Part shown: in pieces, positions 1 through 7,750 of the stretch
Layout: every line of letters begins with the position of its first letter
Position numbering within the stretch: the stretch's first letter is position 1
NCBI GenBank assembly: GCA_946543095.1
Contig: CAMNLO010000004.1
Location: 1 to 18,137, forward strand
DNA: 18,137 nucleotides
Source of the DNA: an uncultured bacterium
Lineage (GTDB): Bacteria > Bacillota > Clostridia > Lachnospirales > Lachnospiraceae
Direction of reading: 5' to 3'
Made by a program: the position numbers and the translations under genes
The notes under the pieces: model-generated
Database searches by the model: none
What the model saw: the letters and a program-made list of their open reading frames with translations, nothing else
What the model was told of the DNA's origin: nothing

Positions 1-71
1 AGCAAATGGTTTTGAGGTATGTGCCGGATGCGCAGCGCAACAGGCTGGCACAGGCATTTGTGAGATTTTGA
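1..71 (+). CDS. C-terminal tail of an upstream gene (partial)
   Basis: Reading from base 3, an open frame runs to a TGA at 69-71 and ends in a plausible basic/hydrophobic helix (QMVLRYVPDAQRNRLAQAFV then RF). The other two forward frames also stop early (at 13-15 and 77-79) and give less natural peptides. With only 22 residues the product cannot be identified. It lies 43 bases before the next start with no terminator or promoter seen between them, so it is probably the preceding gene of the same operon. Confidence 0.5.
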   Translation, partial: QMVLRYVPDAQRNRLAQAFVRF

Positions 72-100
72 GATCGTGATCCTGTGAACGAAAAGGGATA

Positions 101-108
101 AAAGGAGG
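101..108 (+). promoter_or_regulatory. Strong ribosome binding site fixing a GTG start
   Basis: AAAGGAGG lies 6 bases before GTG 115. The first in-frame ATGs (124 and 127) would be 15 or more bases away, so the GTG is preferred as the start. Confidence 0.75.
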
Positions 109-114
109 CAGCGT

Positions 115-972
115 GTGGATTTCATGATGGCGTCCCCGGAGGATGTGCCGCGTCTGAATGGGTATCTAAGTGTATACGCGCAGGAAAAGCTGGTGGAGGA
201 TCCCAACGCTTTCTGCCTGTGCGCAATGGATGCGGGGCAGGTGGTAGGTACCGCGGTTTTTGATGTGGGGTACACGTTAAATGTCCGGGAGATCAGCTTA
301 ATGGATCAGTACCGGAATTTCGATTCGGCGGGGCCCTTTTTAGAGGAGCTTTGCGAGCTGGCAAAGAAACAGTGTGCGGGCGTGACCTTTGATTCCTATT
401 CGGATGATCAGCCATATCTCTGGGAGAGCCTCTTAAGAGAGGAGGGCTTCCGGTGCATGAAGAAAATGGAGCAGGTGGAATTCCTTTTGGGGGATGCCAG
501 CGAGAATCCCAACTTATCCAAAGAGCTGACATCGGAAACCATTGTTCCCTTCGGAGACACCACACTGGCCCAGAGGATGGCCTATGATGCGCATTTGAAG
601 GAAAAGAGATTTTACAATGACCTTCTGTCGGAGGATGTGATCTTCCGGCTCAGCTGCGCCTCCGTTCTGGATGGCAGGATCATCGGCTCTTTTCTGGTGG
701 AGGAGCGCTCTCCCGAGACCCTGTGGATCCTGTTTGCGCATACTGAGGCCGCAGGCTCCACCAGACTGATGGAGATGGTCCTGTTTTCCATGAACAGGAT
801 GAAGGAGCTCTACGGGCCGGAGACCAGGCTTTGCTGCCTGAATATCAACAAACGTTCCATCCGTCTGTTTGATAAGCTTTCCATGAAGGTGGATAAAAAA
901 AGAGTGATCCGGAATTATTATCTTTCCTTCTTTACTGCGGATGAAATCATGAGTGCAGGAGAAAGGAGCTGA
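115..972 (+). CDS. Tandem GNAT-like protein 1 (degenerate acetyltransferase fold)
   Basis: A 285-residue protein that I read as two GNAT-like halves. In the N-half, GQVVGTAVFDV (about residues 41-51) looks like the GNAT central strands and is followed by a long helix. In the C-half, GRIIGSFLVEE resembles the same strands, and N243 to M257 (NINKRSIRLFDKLSM) resembles GNAT motif B (N-x-x-S-x-x-L-F-x-K-L). The acetyl-CoA loop R/Q-x-x-G-x-G/A is not visible in either half, so catalysis is doubtful. The same two-half layout recurs in the proteins at 3098 and 7737, giving three likely paralogues in one operon. It sits 2 bases before the DUF3626-like gene, whose ribosome binding site lies in its last codons, so the two are probably co-translated. 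A role as an adaptor or modifier of that cargo is inference. Confidence 0.8.
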   Translation: MDFMMASPEDVPRLNGYLSVYAQEKLVEDPNAFCLCAMDAGQVVGTAVFDVGYTLNVREISLMDQYRNFDSAGPFLEELCELAKKQCAGVTFDSYSDDQPYLWESLLREEGFRCMKKMEQVEFLLGDASENPNLSKELTSETIVPFGDTTLAQRMAYDAHLKEKRFYNDLLSEDVIFRLSCASVLDGRIIGSFLVEERSPETLWILFAHTEAAGSTRLMEMVLFSMNRMKELYGPETRLCCLNINKRSIRLFDKLSMKVDKKRVIRNYYLSFFTADEIMSAGERS

Positions 973-974
973 TC

Positions 975-2807
975 ATGGCGTGGTCAACACTGGACAGTAA
1001 ACTGGAAAAATTAGATCAGAAGAAGAAAAATGGTTTTCTGGAGGCGACCCGTGAGTCGGAGGCCAGGATCGATCATTATCTGGAGCGGGACAAGAAGGGG
1101 GAAAAGGCGAAGGAAAAGAAGTCCCGGTTCAGTGAGCAGGAGCTGGCGGAAGCCGCAAAATGGCTTAAGAAGATGAATCGTCTGGGGCTTCCTTATGATG
1201 CGAAGATCGTAGGCTCTCCCATATACTTTGACAGCGAACACAGGGAGAGGGGCTACAAGGAGCGGAAAGCCTTAAGGGACGCTGCAAAGGAATATACGGA
1301 GAAGGCTGCCGCCTATGAGTCAAAATATCTGAATGACTACAGAAAAGAGCGGAAGCTTGTTCTGAACAAGCAAAGGACCGAAGAGGAAGTCGAGCGGGAG
1401 AAGGAGAAGAGAGAGCGGGTCTCCGAAATGGCTTCCGACAGGGAAATGACCAGGCAGTTCACGAAAGAGCTGGTCAGCGATAACAGAAAGATGAGGCAGC
1501 GCCTTCTCTTTGGGGTCAACAACGAGGGAATGGCAAGGAAATTCATGGAGCAGCTAAAGGACCTGGAGCAGCAGCGCAGGAAGGCCTCCAATGTCATCAG
1601 TTACATTACCAAGGGCATGCACAAGGATCTGAAGCATTATCCTCCGGAGTACAGCCAGACACTGGTGGAGGCCTATGATCAGCTTTTGCAGGTGAAGGCC
1701 GGATATCAGGCAATTCAGGAAGAGGTGAAGAAGCTTACCATAAAGGATTATGAGGCAGGAAACGCCGAGGAAATGGAAAAGACCGAGGAAATGGCCTATA
1801 TGGACGGCGTGAACCGCTATATGCAGGAAGAGGGAATGGAGCTGGAGGAAGCGGAGGAAGCCTTCGCGGAGGAGCGGCTGAAGGCGAAGCGGCCCTATAC
1901 CCTGCTGCATCTGAATGAGAAGCGGGATGTGACGAAGGAGAAGTACAAAAAGGTCTTTGAAGAGAATTTCCTGGATTCCGTCAATCAGGAGATGATGCGG
2001 GAAGGCCTTATTGAGAAGCCCCTTTCGATGGAGGAGGCAGATCAGGTCATCGGCGATTATCTGGATGATATCTACAAACAGTCCTCCAGCTATCAGATCC
2101 GCGTGCCGAACTGCAAGATCATGGGGCTGATCATGCAGTCGGGCCGCTTCCGTACCCAGGTGGAGAATGTGGTGTCCTATGGCGGCACCAATGATTCGGA
2201 GAGCAGAAAACAGTTCACAAGCGATAAGTTCGGCTCCGATAAAAACCTGTTGCCCAATACGGATTATGAGGTGTACGGATATCTTTCCCATGGCGATTAT
2301 GTGAAGGAATGCCGGATGGAGGATAAGCATAACATGGTAGGAACGGGAGTCGGGCAGTACGGGCAGATCATCGTGACCTTAAAAAAGGACAGGATGAAGT
2401 ACCGTACCACCACCACGGACTGCGACAGCCTCGATGCCTACAATTCTGCCCACCCCATCCTGATGGAGGACAAAAAGGACTCCTCCATCTTAAAGCATAT
2501 GTCCAAGATGGAAGTGCTGCAGGAGTCCATGAGGTATAAAAAGAAAAAGGAGGCGGGGGAGGATGTGTCCGACATGCTTTCCTTCGACCATCTGCTGGAG
2601 ACCGGCGGGAACAGCTATCTGGAGCTTCAGTTCCACGGCGGAGTATCCCTTGAGGATATCGAAAGCGTGACCTTAAACGCAAACTACGTCTCCGACAAAA
2701 AGAACTTCGTGCCGGATCAGGATTTCCCGCCGGAGCTTCTGGAAACACTGAAAAAGAACGGCATCAAGGCCCAGATCGTGCGCGGGGACAAGCTGGAAGT
2801 AAAATAA
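975..2807 (+). CDS. Coiled-coil protein with C-terminal DUF3626-like (possibly ADP-ribosyltransferase-like) domain; candidate effector
   Basis: 610 residues, starting at ATG with AAAGGAG 7 bases upstream. Residues 1 to about 370 are very charged, Lys/Glu-rich and helical with no signal peptide or membrane segment. From about 385 the character changes to a compact mixed domain. Its landmarks are R391-F-R393-T-Q-V-E397, S401-Y-G-G404, Y462-G463, R477-T-T-T-T, D484-S485 and Y548-L-E550-L-Q552-F-H554-G-G. These match in order and spacing what I recall of DUF3626 (YRSQFE, S-x-GG, YG, R-T-T, DS, E-A-Q-x-H-G). An Arg followed by a Ser/Thr-rich strand and then a late E-x-Q is also reminiscent of ADP-ribosyltransferases, though that step is inference. 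A long helical delivery region with a catalytic C-terminus is typical of polymorphic or injected toxins. The gene lies between a GNAT-like gene and a 75-residue protein that could be its partner. Alternatively it is a non-toxic structural protein. Confidence 0.85.
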   Translation: MAWSTLDSKLEKLDQKKKNGFLEATRESEARIDHYLERDKKGEKAKEKKSRFSEQELAEAAKWLKKMNRLGLPYDAKIVGSPIYFDSEHRERGYKERKALRDAAKEYTEKAAAYESKYLNDYRKERKLVLNKQRTEEEVEREKEKRERVSEMASDREMTRQFTKELVSDNRKMRQRLLFGVNNEGMARKFMEQLKDLEQQRRKASNVISYITKGMHKDLKHYPPEYSQTLVEAYDQLLQVKAGYQAIQEEVKKLTIKDYEAGNAEEMEKTEEMAYMDGVNRYMQEEGMELEEAEEAFAEERLKAKRPYTLLHLNEKRDVTKEKYKKVFEENFLDSVNQEMMREGLIEKPLSMEEADQVIGDYLDDIYKQSSSYQIRVPNCKIMGLIMQSGRFRTQVENVVSYGGTNDSESRKQFTSDKFGSDKNLLPNTDYEVYGYLSHGDYVKECRMEDKHNMVGTGVGQYGQIIVTLKKDRMKYRTTTTDCDSLDAYNSAHPILMEDKKDSSILKHMSKMEVLQESMRYKKKKEAGEDVSDMLSFDHLLETGGNSYLELQFHGGVSLEDIESVTLNANYVSDKKNFVPDQDFPPELLETLKKNGIKAQIVRGDKLEVK

Positions 2808-2818
2808 GGGGGAAGACC

Positions 2819-3046
2819 ATGAAATGCAGATTGATCTCAAAAAGAGGGAATACACTTCTGGTGCAGAAGGGAGAGATGTTCTATTTCCTGGATATGATGA
2901 CGGAAACCTACCAGAAGAACAGGGACCCCAATGTATTTTACAAGCTGAATTATTTTGAGGAGATCACTCCGGAGGATGAGTCCTATCTGGAGCAGGTCGA
3001 AGAGCTGCTGAAGGAAGAGAGCGGAGAAGCGGAAGGAGGTGTCTGA
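2819..3046 (+). CDS. Small acidic protein, possible cognate partner of the DUF3626-like protein
   Basis: 75 residues, ATG 6 bases after an AAGGGGG ribosome binding site, beginning 11 bases after the preceding stop. The N-half (MKCRLISKRGNTLLVQKG, then MFYFLDMM) looks like a small beta-rich module. The C-terminal third is strongly acidic and helical (EDESYLEQVEELLKEESGEA). No family is recognised. Its size, charge and position right behind a putative toxin with a basic helical N-region fit an immunity protein or small chaperone, but that rests on position only. Confidence 0.75.
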   Translation: MKCRLISKRGNTLLVQKGEMFYFLDMMTETYQKNRDPNVFYKLNYFEEITPEDESYLEQVEELLKEESGEAEGGV

Positions 3047-3097
3047 TGAGGAGTTCGTGCATCTGACGGCTGTGAGAAGAAGTAGGCAATATCGGAG
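3047..3097 (+). other. Short intergenic gap with an abortive 6-codon frame
   Basis: An ATG at 3046 overlaps the preceding TGA (ATGA) but reads only six codons (MRSSCI) before a stop. The frame of the next gene holds a TAG at 3083, so the next gene cannot start before 3098. No promoter or hairpin is seen. It may be a relic of a former coupled start. Confidence 0.4.
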
Positions 3098-3967
3098 ATG
3101 AGGATCACTGTGGCGGATATCGAAATAAAGCGTCTGGAGGCGGACATAGAAACGGTACAAAAGCTGTTTCCGGAAGACATTCTCGCAGAACTGCAGGACA
3201 CGAAACCCTATTTTTATGTGGCAGCGGAGCGTTTTGCGTCCCAGGTGGTGGGAGCGGCAGCTGTCTCCTTATCGGAGACCCTTCCGGACATGATGCAGCT
3301 CCATTACGTGACAGTGCGTGAGGGCTTCAGAGAGCAGGGGGTCGGCAGTTATCTGATCGAAGAGCTGTGCGGGATCTTAAAAGAGGCAGGGATGAGATAT
3401 CTGCTGTATCGGAGCCTAGGAGCTTCCGACCGCCGTATGGTCCGTATTGCCGGCTTTGCCCTGAAGAACCTGTTTCTTCCCGTTGCCAGAGATACTAAAG
3501 TCCTGGAGTATCCGGCGGAAGGGGTGCGGGAAAGACCGCTGATCAAAAAAACCGAGGAAACAGCGGATAAAACTCCGGGTATCACATTTTTTAAAGACTA
3601 TAAGGATCCGAAGATCCTGGACTTTAACCGGGATCCGGAGCATGGTACGCTTGCCATCACCCCCAAAACCGCCCAGTTAAGATATTCCAGATTTTACCTG
3701 AAAAAGGACAGGATCGTGGGGGCGGGAATGGTCCAGGTCACCAGAGACGGCTATGCGGTGCTTCAGGAGATCTTTCTGGAGGAGGGGACGGACGAAAGGG
3801 TGTGGGCTTTGCTCCTTTCCCATTGCCTTTTAGCCGTTTCAAAGACCATCGGTGTGGAGAGGATCTGCTTGCGGGTCAGGGGGGACGCACGAAGAAACGC
3901 GATCAGGAGTGTGCTGGGAGAGCCCGCTGCGGAATACAGCGCAGTGGAAATGGTTCGTTACCTGTAA
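3098..3967 (+). CDS. Tandem GNAT-like protein 2, with an intact acetyl-CoA binding motif
   Basis: 289 residues, with an N-terminal GNAT domain followed by a second GNAT-like half. Residues 78-83 (R-E-Q-G-V-G) match GNAT motif A, R-x-x-G-x-G, which binds the acetyl-CoA pyrophosphate. They follow a canonical strand (MQLHYVTV) and precede the helix SYLIEELCGILKEAG. YLLYRSLGA followed by AGFAL fits the later GNAT strands. The C-half (about 165-289) repeats strand and helix patterns without motif A. Among the three paralogues here this is the only one that could clearly be catalytic. The start is uncertain: ATG 3098 lacks a well-spaced ribosome binding site, and GTG 3110 with AGG 6 bases upstream is possible. 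It stands directly upstream of the 1052-residue protein, repeating the GNAT-then-cargo order seen at 115-2807. Confidence 0.8.
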   Translation: MRITVADIEIKRLEADIETVQKLFPEDILAELQDTKPYFYVAAERFASQVVGAAAVSLSETLPDMMQLHYVTVREGFREQGVGSYLIEELCGILKEAGMRYLLYRSLGASDRRMVRIAGFALKNLFLPVARDTKVLEYPAEGVRERPLIKKTEETADKTPGITFFKDYKDPKILDFNRDPEHGTLAITPKTAQLRYSRFYLKKDRIVGAGMVQVTRDGYAVLQEIFLEEGTDERVWALLLSHCLLAVSKTIGVERICLRVRGDARRNAIRSVLGEPAAEYSAVEMVRYL

Positions 3968-3988
3968 TCATTCGGAAAGCAGTCGCTG

Positions 3989-3994
3989 AAAGGA
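3989..3994 (+). promoter_or_regulatory. Ribosome binding site deciding the start of the large protein
   Basis: AAAGGA lies 8 bases before ATG 4003 and just after the TAA at 3965-3967 of the preceding gene. The longest open frame begins at 3802, but that would overlap the GNAT gene by 166 bases and has no good ribosome binding site. Confidence 0.65.
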
Positions 3995-4002
3995 AAACGC
4001 TT

Positions 4003-7000
4003 ATGGCAGAGGTCACAGGACAAAAGGAAAAGCTCCTGCAGCAGGAGGTCAGGCACTTACAGCTTGAAGAAACGGATTATGACGTAAGAAGAGTCCTTAC
4101 GGAGCCTGTTTCGGACGCTGAGCAGAAAACCGGGAAGAAAAAGAAAAGCTCCCGTAAAATGCTGGAGGAAAACATCGGGGAAGAGGTCAGCAGGGAGAAG
4201 CTCAGTGTCAGCGATCTCTCCGGAGGAGATGCGGATGCGGCGGAAGAGCAGAGTGAAGAAGCAAAGCTGGCAAAGCGCAGACTCACTGTGGCTGTGAATA
4301 AAACTGCTCCGAATCTTCTGGCACTGAAAAAGGAGGGCATGAAGAAGGAAGCGGTCAGGGAAAGCGTAAACGCGGAGCAGGAACGCATGAAACAGGATAC
4401 CCGCGTGCTGATGGTGGATGACTTCATGAATATGCTGGATAAAGCCTTTCAGCCGAGTATCCAGTATTTCAGCGTGGAAACCCGGGGGCGGTCGGAGAGC
4501 TTTAAAGAGCTGAAAAGAGCCATAGAAGAGGTCCATGCCTGCTCCTCGATCCTCCGCGATCCCGCAGGGTTCACCAAAACCCAGGCCCTGGAGCGGTGTT
4601 ACCGGGCCATCGCCCGTGTTTCCGAGGCCGCCGACGGCTATTACGATACCCACAGGGGGTATGTCCATACCACCAGCGGAAAGCGCATCAAGCAGACGGC
4701 GTTGGAGATCAAAGCGGCCTGCAGTCAGTTCTTCGACCAGATGGCCGGCAGGCAATCGGAAAAGATCCTCAAGGATGACACGGGGATGGAGGAGAAGGCG
4801 GCGGAGGTAAAGGTCGAAGCCGCGAAGATCACCGGCACCAAATGGTATAAATTCAAGCATCTGATGGACAGCAAAGAGGTCAGAAAGCTGTACCGCAAGC
4901 GCCAGGAGGACATAGCCTGGGGGAAGTTAAACCCCGGCGGTGTCACCCCCATGTCCAAGATGGATGAGCTGTTAGGGGTATACGAAAAATGGGCGAAGCA
5001 TATCTCCCTGGATGCCGGTGTTGCCACTCTGGAGGAGCAGCTGGAGGAGCGTCTGAATATTTTCGGCGCCTATAAGATCTATATCGCCCAGTACCGCCAG
5101 CTGTATAAAGGCGAAACGATGCCCGCCAACATGACAAAGCTCCTTTCCGAGTACGATGCTCTCCGGCGCAAGAAGTATGTCCTGGGAATGCTGAAAAAGG
5201 AGAAAAGCTGGGAAAAAACAGAACAGGACACAATAGGCGATGTGATCCGGCAGCATGCGGACGAACAGGATGACAGGACCCGCAGGCTGCCCCTGACGGC
5301 AGAGGAGGTGGATCAGGGACTGACCAAAGAGCAGCTGGCAGGCATTGAGCAGATCGACCAGTGGCTCATCAGAAACTTTGAGAACGGCGGTATGCTGCGG
5401 TTTGTTTCCAGGCTGAGAAACGCCCACGGAAATTTTGTCAGCGCCATATTAAAAAAGACCAGGCGGGAACGTCTGATGATGTACTATCTGGTGCAGACCA
5501 GAGCCAGAAAGGACGCGGAGCATCTGGATATTCATGTGGGAAAGGCCCAGGCCACCTTTGTCCCAAATCTGGATGCCTTTAAGAATCAGATGCTGAGCAC
5601 AAAATGGAATGTCATCGGGCATCTCACCGGCAGCTATGTTTATATGAACAAGCTTTCCGAAGCCTTCAATATGACCATGCAGCGCCAGGATGAGATCAAG
5701 GCCACGGGCTATGTGCTGGGAGGAGCGGCAAAAGAGGCCAGGCGTGAGCGGACGGAGGAAGAAAAGAACGATCCCGCCGTGAAGCGTATGGATGCCCTGA
5801 CCGATTTTTACGAAGGGATCACCACGTATTACAGATATCTGCAGCAGATGGAGAAAGCCGGCAAGGACGAACGGGCCGGCATGGAGTCCCAGGCAAAGCA
5901 GATGGCCGACGCACTGAAGATAAAGGCCAAAGACATGGCACGCCTGGACCGTGAGCTGGGACAGGTCAAGGAACAGGAAGTGGTCACCAAAGAGGTGACA
6001 TTCAAGGAGCAGGTGGCTTCCCACGGCGGCCTTGCCACGACCATCGCAAGGCAGGCTGCCGGCAAGATGAGCATGGCCATGTGCTACTCCAATAAATTCC
6101 TGGGCTGGAGCTGGGGCCTGGATAAGGTGCAGTGGGATCAGCTGGAGTTCTGGACGAATGATATCTCCGCCGGCATCGCCGTGGCGGGCAATGTGATGAA
6201 CACGGTCCTGTCCCTCCACACCATCATGACCTCCGGACGCAGCATCTCCAAGGCGGATTTCGCGGAAGAGGTTCTGAATATATTAAAGTACGGTGCCGAT
6301 TCGGCGCTGGCAGTGGCCACCGCGCTGCACCATATGAACAATGCCGCGGATTTCACCAATGCCATTATCGGAACGGCGGAAACGGGAATGGAGGCCTCCA
6401 AAGAGGTCACAAAAGCGACCCCGGTCATGAAGGGACTTTCCGTTGCCGGCGTGGTGATCAACGGAGCCATTGCCACCACAAGATGGGCAGGCTACGGCAA
6501 ACAGATCGGCCAGGTGCATAAGGCAGAGGATTATTTCGCAAAAAAGTTTGCCGAGAAGAAGCATTCCGAAAATCCCGAGGAGGAGCGGAAGCTCAGGAGA
6601 CAGGAGAAGTTCGAGACAGGCATGGTGAAGCTGTCCAGGCACTTAAGCGAGCGCAACCGCCAGAACGCCGCCATGAGCACCGTGAGCACCGCCATCGGCG
6701 TGGCATCCCTCGTGATCCCCGGCATCGGCGCCACCATCGCCGCTGTGGTGGGCGGTGTGTTCTCCGTGGTGACCAGTATCCTGGACGCCTGGAGAAAGGG
6801 GAAGATCGCCACCGCCACCTTTGACCATTATTTCAGCATGGACGATGTGGTGGAAAAGGTCTTTGCGATCAGGAAAAAGGAGAACAGCTTCCTGGACGGC
6901 GATTCGAAGGAGAACATGAAGGTGCGGCTTCGCAGCAGAGTGGCGGCTGCGGCAGGCTTCTCCGATATGTACGCGGCACAGACCCATATCGCCCACAAAT

Positions 7001-7161
7001 ACGCGGATTATATCTACGATAAGCTCTTCGGCGAGAAGAAAGCCGAAGGAGAGGACAGAGACGGGTACATCACCCTGATTAAGGCCATGGGAATGTCCTA
7101 TAACGAAAAGAAGAAGAGACCGGAAAAGAAGATCATCTTTAAGAAGATGGTGGCAAAGTAG
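4003..7161 (+). CDS. Large helical protein with hydrophobic hairpins; candidate pore-forming or translocated effector
   Basis: 1052 residues from ATG 4003. No signal peptide is seen. The first 700 residues are charged and alpha-helical. They include a motif Y213-Y-D-T-H217 followed by T223-T-S-G-K-R228 that may mark a helical module. From about 720 the composition changes, with hydrophobic stretches at about 721-742, 765-775 and 811-826. A long Gly/Ala/Val segment (about 894-927, with core VIPGIGATIAAVVGGVF) has the look of a membrane-inserting hairpin. The C-terminus is again charged and ends in a Lys-rich tail. Soluble helices followed by a late hydrophobic hairpin are typical of pore-forming toxins and translocators. 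I do not recognise a named family. The next gene encodes a YbjN/type III-chaperone-like protein, which fits a secreted aggregation-prone client. Alternatively it is a membrane or structural component. Confidence 0.88.
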   Translation: MAEVTGQKEKLLQQEVRHLQLEETDYDVRRVLTEPVSDAEQKTGKKKKSSRKMLEENIGEEVSREKLSVSDLSGGDADAAEEQSEEAKLAKRRLTVAVNKTAPNLLALKKEGMKKEAVRESVNAEQERMKQDTRVLMVDDFMNMLDKAFQPSIQYFSVETRGRSESFKELKRAIEEVHACSSILRDPAGFTKTQALERCYRAIARVSEAADGYYDTHRGYVHTTSGKRIKQTALEIKAACSQFFDQMAGRQSEKILKDDTGMEEKAAEVKVEAAKITGTKWYKFKHLMDSKEVRKLYRKRQEDIAWGKLNPGGVTPMSKMDELLGVYEKWAKHISLDAGVATLEEQLEERLNIFGAYKIYIAQYRQLYKGETMPANMTKLLSEYDALRRKKYVLGMLKKEKSWEKTEQDTIGDVIRQHADEQDDRTRRLPLTAEEVDQGLTKEQLAGIEQIDQWLIRNFENGGMLRFVSRLRNAHGNFVSAILKKTRRERLMMYYLVQTRARKDAEHLDIHVGKAQATFVPNLDAFKNQMLSTKWNVIGHLTGSYVYMNKLSEAFNMTMQRQDEIKATGYVLGGAAKEARRERTEEEKNDPAVKRMDALTDFYEGITTYYRYLQQMEKAGKDERAGMESQAKQMADALKIKAKDMARLDRELGQVKEQEVVTKEVTFKEQVASHGGLATTIARQAAGKMSMAMCYSNKFLGWSWGLDKVQWDQLEFWTNDISAGIAVAGNVMNTVLSLHTIMTSGRSISKADFAEEVLNILKYGADSALAVATALHHMNNAADFTNAIIGTAETGMEASKEVTKATPVMKGLSVAGVVINGAIATTRWAGYGKQIGQVHKAEDYFAKKFAEKKHSENPEEERKLRRQEKFETGMVKLSRHLSERNRQNAAMSTVSTAIGVASLVIPGIGATIAAVVGGVFSVVTSILDAWRKGKIATATFDHYFSMDDVVEKVFAIRKKENSFLDGDSKENMKVRLRSRVAAAAGFSDMYAAQTHIAHKYADYIYDKLFGEKKAEGEDRDGYITLIKAMGMSYNEKKKRPEKKIIFKKMVAK

Positions 7162-7186
7162 TTTATAGAGAAAACGGAGGAAGATC

Positions 7187-7750
7187 ATGGACAGACAGGC
7201 AATCGAACAGGAAAGAGAAGAGCTGTTGAACAAAATGGCGGAGGATCTGCAGGAGGGCCTTATCGCGGCCACCGTAAGAGAGCCGGAGGAGGAAGGCGAT
7301 GTTCCCGTTCTCAGTGTGTTGTTTGACGAGTTCGGAGAAGGAGAGGATGAGGCCTACGGGGAGTTCTTTTTCAGGCCCATTATATCGGATGAGGACCAGG
7401 TGCAGTTCTTCTCCGGCGTCATCACCCTTTCGGATAGTCTGCCGGAGGAGCATCTGAAGGAGCTGTTTGAGGCCATGAGCTATATCAATTTCCAGCTCCC
7501 CTGCGGATGCTTTGCCCTGGATAAGACAAAGACCCTCCTGATCTTCAGGGAGTGCATCCCCCTTCCCATGAACCTTACCGGGGACGCTCTCTATGAGCAG
7601 ATGAACATTATCTCCGGAAATGCCGCGGCCAGCGCGGATGCCTATATCAGCACGCTTCTCCAGGTGGCGGAGGGTGAGCTTTCCGTAGAAGATGTGATCG
7701 AACTGTTAAACGTCCCGGGGGAAGAGCAGGAAACCAATGAGCAGAATTGA
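7187..7750 (+). CDS. YbjN/type III secretion chaperone-like protein
   Basis: 187 residues, acidic, ATG with GGAGG about 7 bases upstream. The central and C-terminal part fits the YbjN/CesT-type pattern. An N-F-Q-L-P-C-G-C-F-A-L-D strand is followed by a second strand (TLLIFRECIPL). A long helix (LYEQMNIISGNAAASADAY) comes next, and the end is a L-x-x-V-x-x-G-x-L-S-x-E-D-V-I segment. Proteins of this fold often bind the N-terminal region of secreted effectors in the cytoplasm. It begins 25 bases after the large hydrophobic protein, the classical effector-chaperone arrangement, so I infer that protein is its client. Its last 14 bases overlap the start of the third GNAT-like gene. The family call is by eye and moderately sure. 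Confidence 0.85.
   Translation: MDRQAIEQEREELLNKMAEDLQEGLIAATVREPEEEGDVPVLSVLFDEFGEGEDEAYGEFFFRPIISDEDQVQFFSGVITLSDSLPEEHLKELFEAMSYINFQLPCGCFALDKTKTLLIFRECIPLPMNLTGDALYEQMNIISGNAAASADAYISTLLQVAEGELSVEDVIELLNVPGEEQETNEQN

Noticed and set aside
1554..2330. Long minus-strand open frame (258 codons)
   Set aside because: Opposite the DUF3626-like gene; His/Leu/Ile-rich composition is that of an antisense shadow, with no domain or ribosome binding site.
3802..4002. N-terminal extension of the large protein upstream of ATG 4003
   Set aside because: It would overlap the GNAT-like gene by 166 bases, has no good ribosome binding site, and its residues are low-complexity out-of-frame sequence. ATG 4003 has AAAGGA at good spacing.
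5449..6219. Long minus-strand open frame (256 codons)
   Set aside because: Same reasons: it is antisense to a well-supported coding region and shows biased, motif-free sequence.
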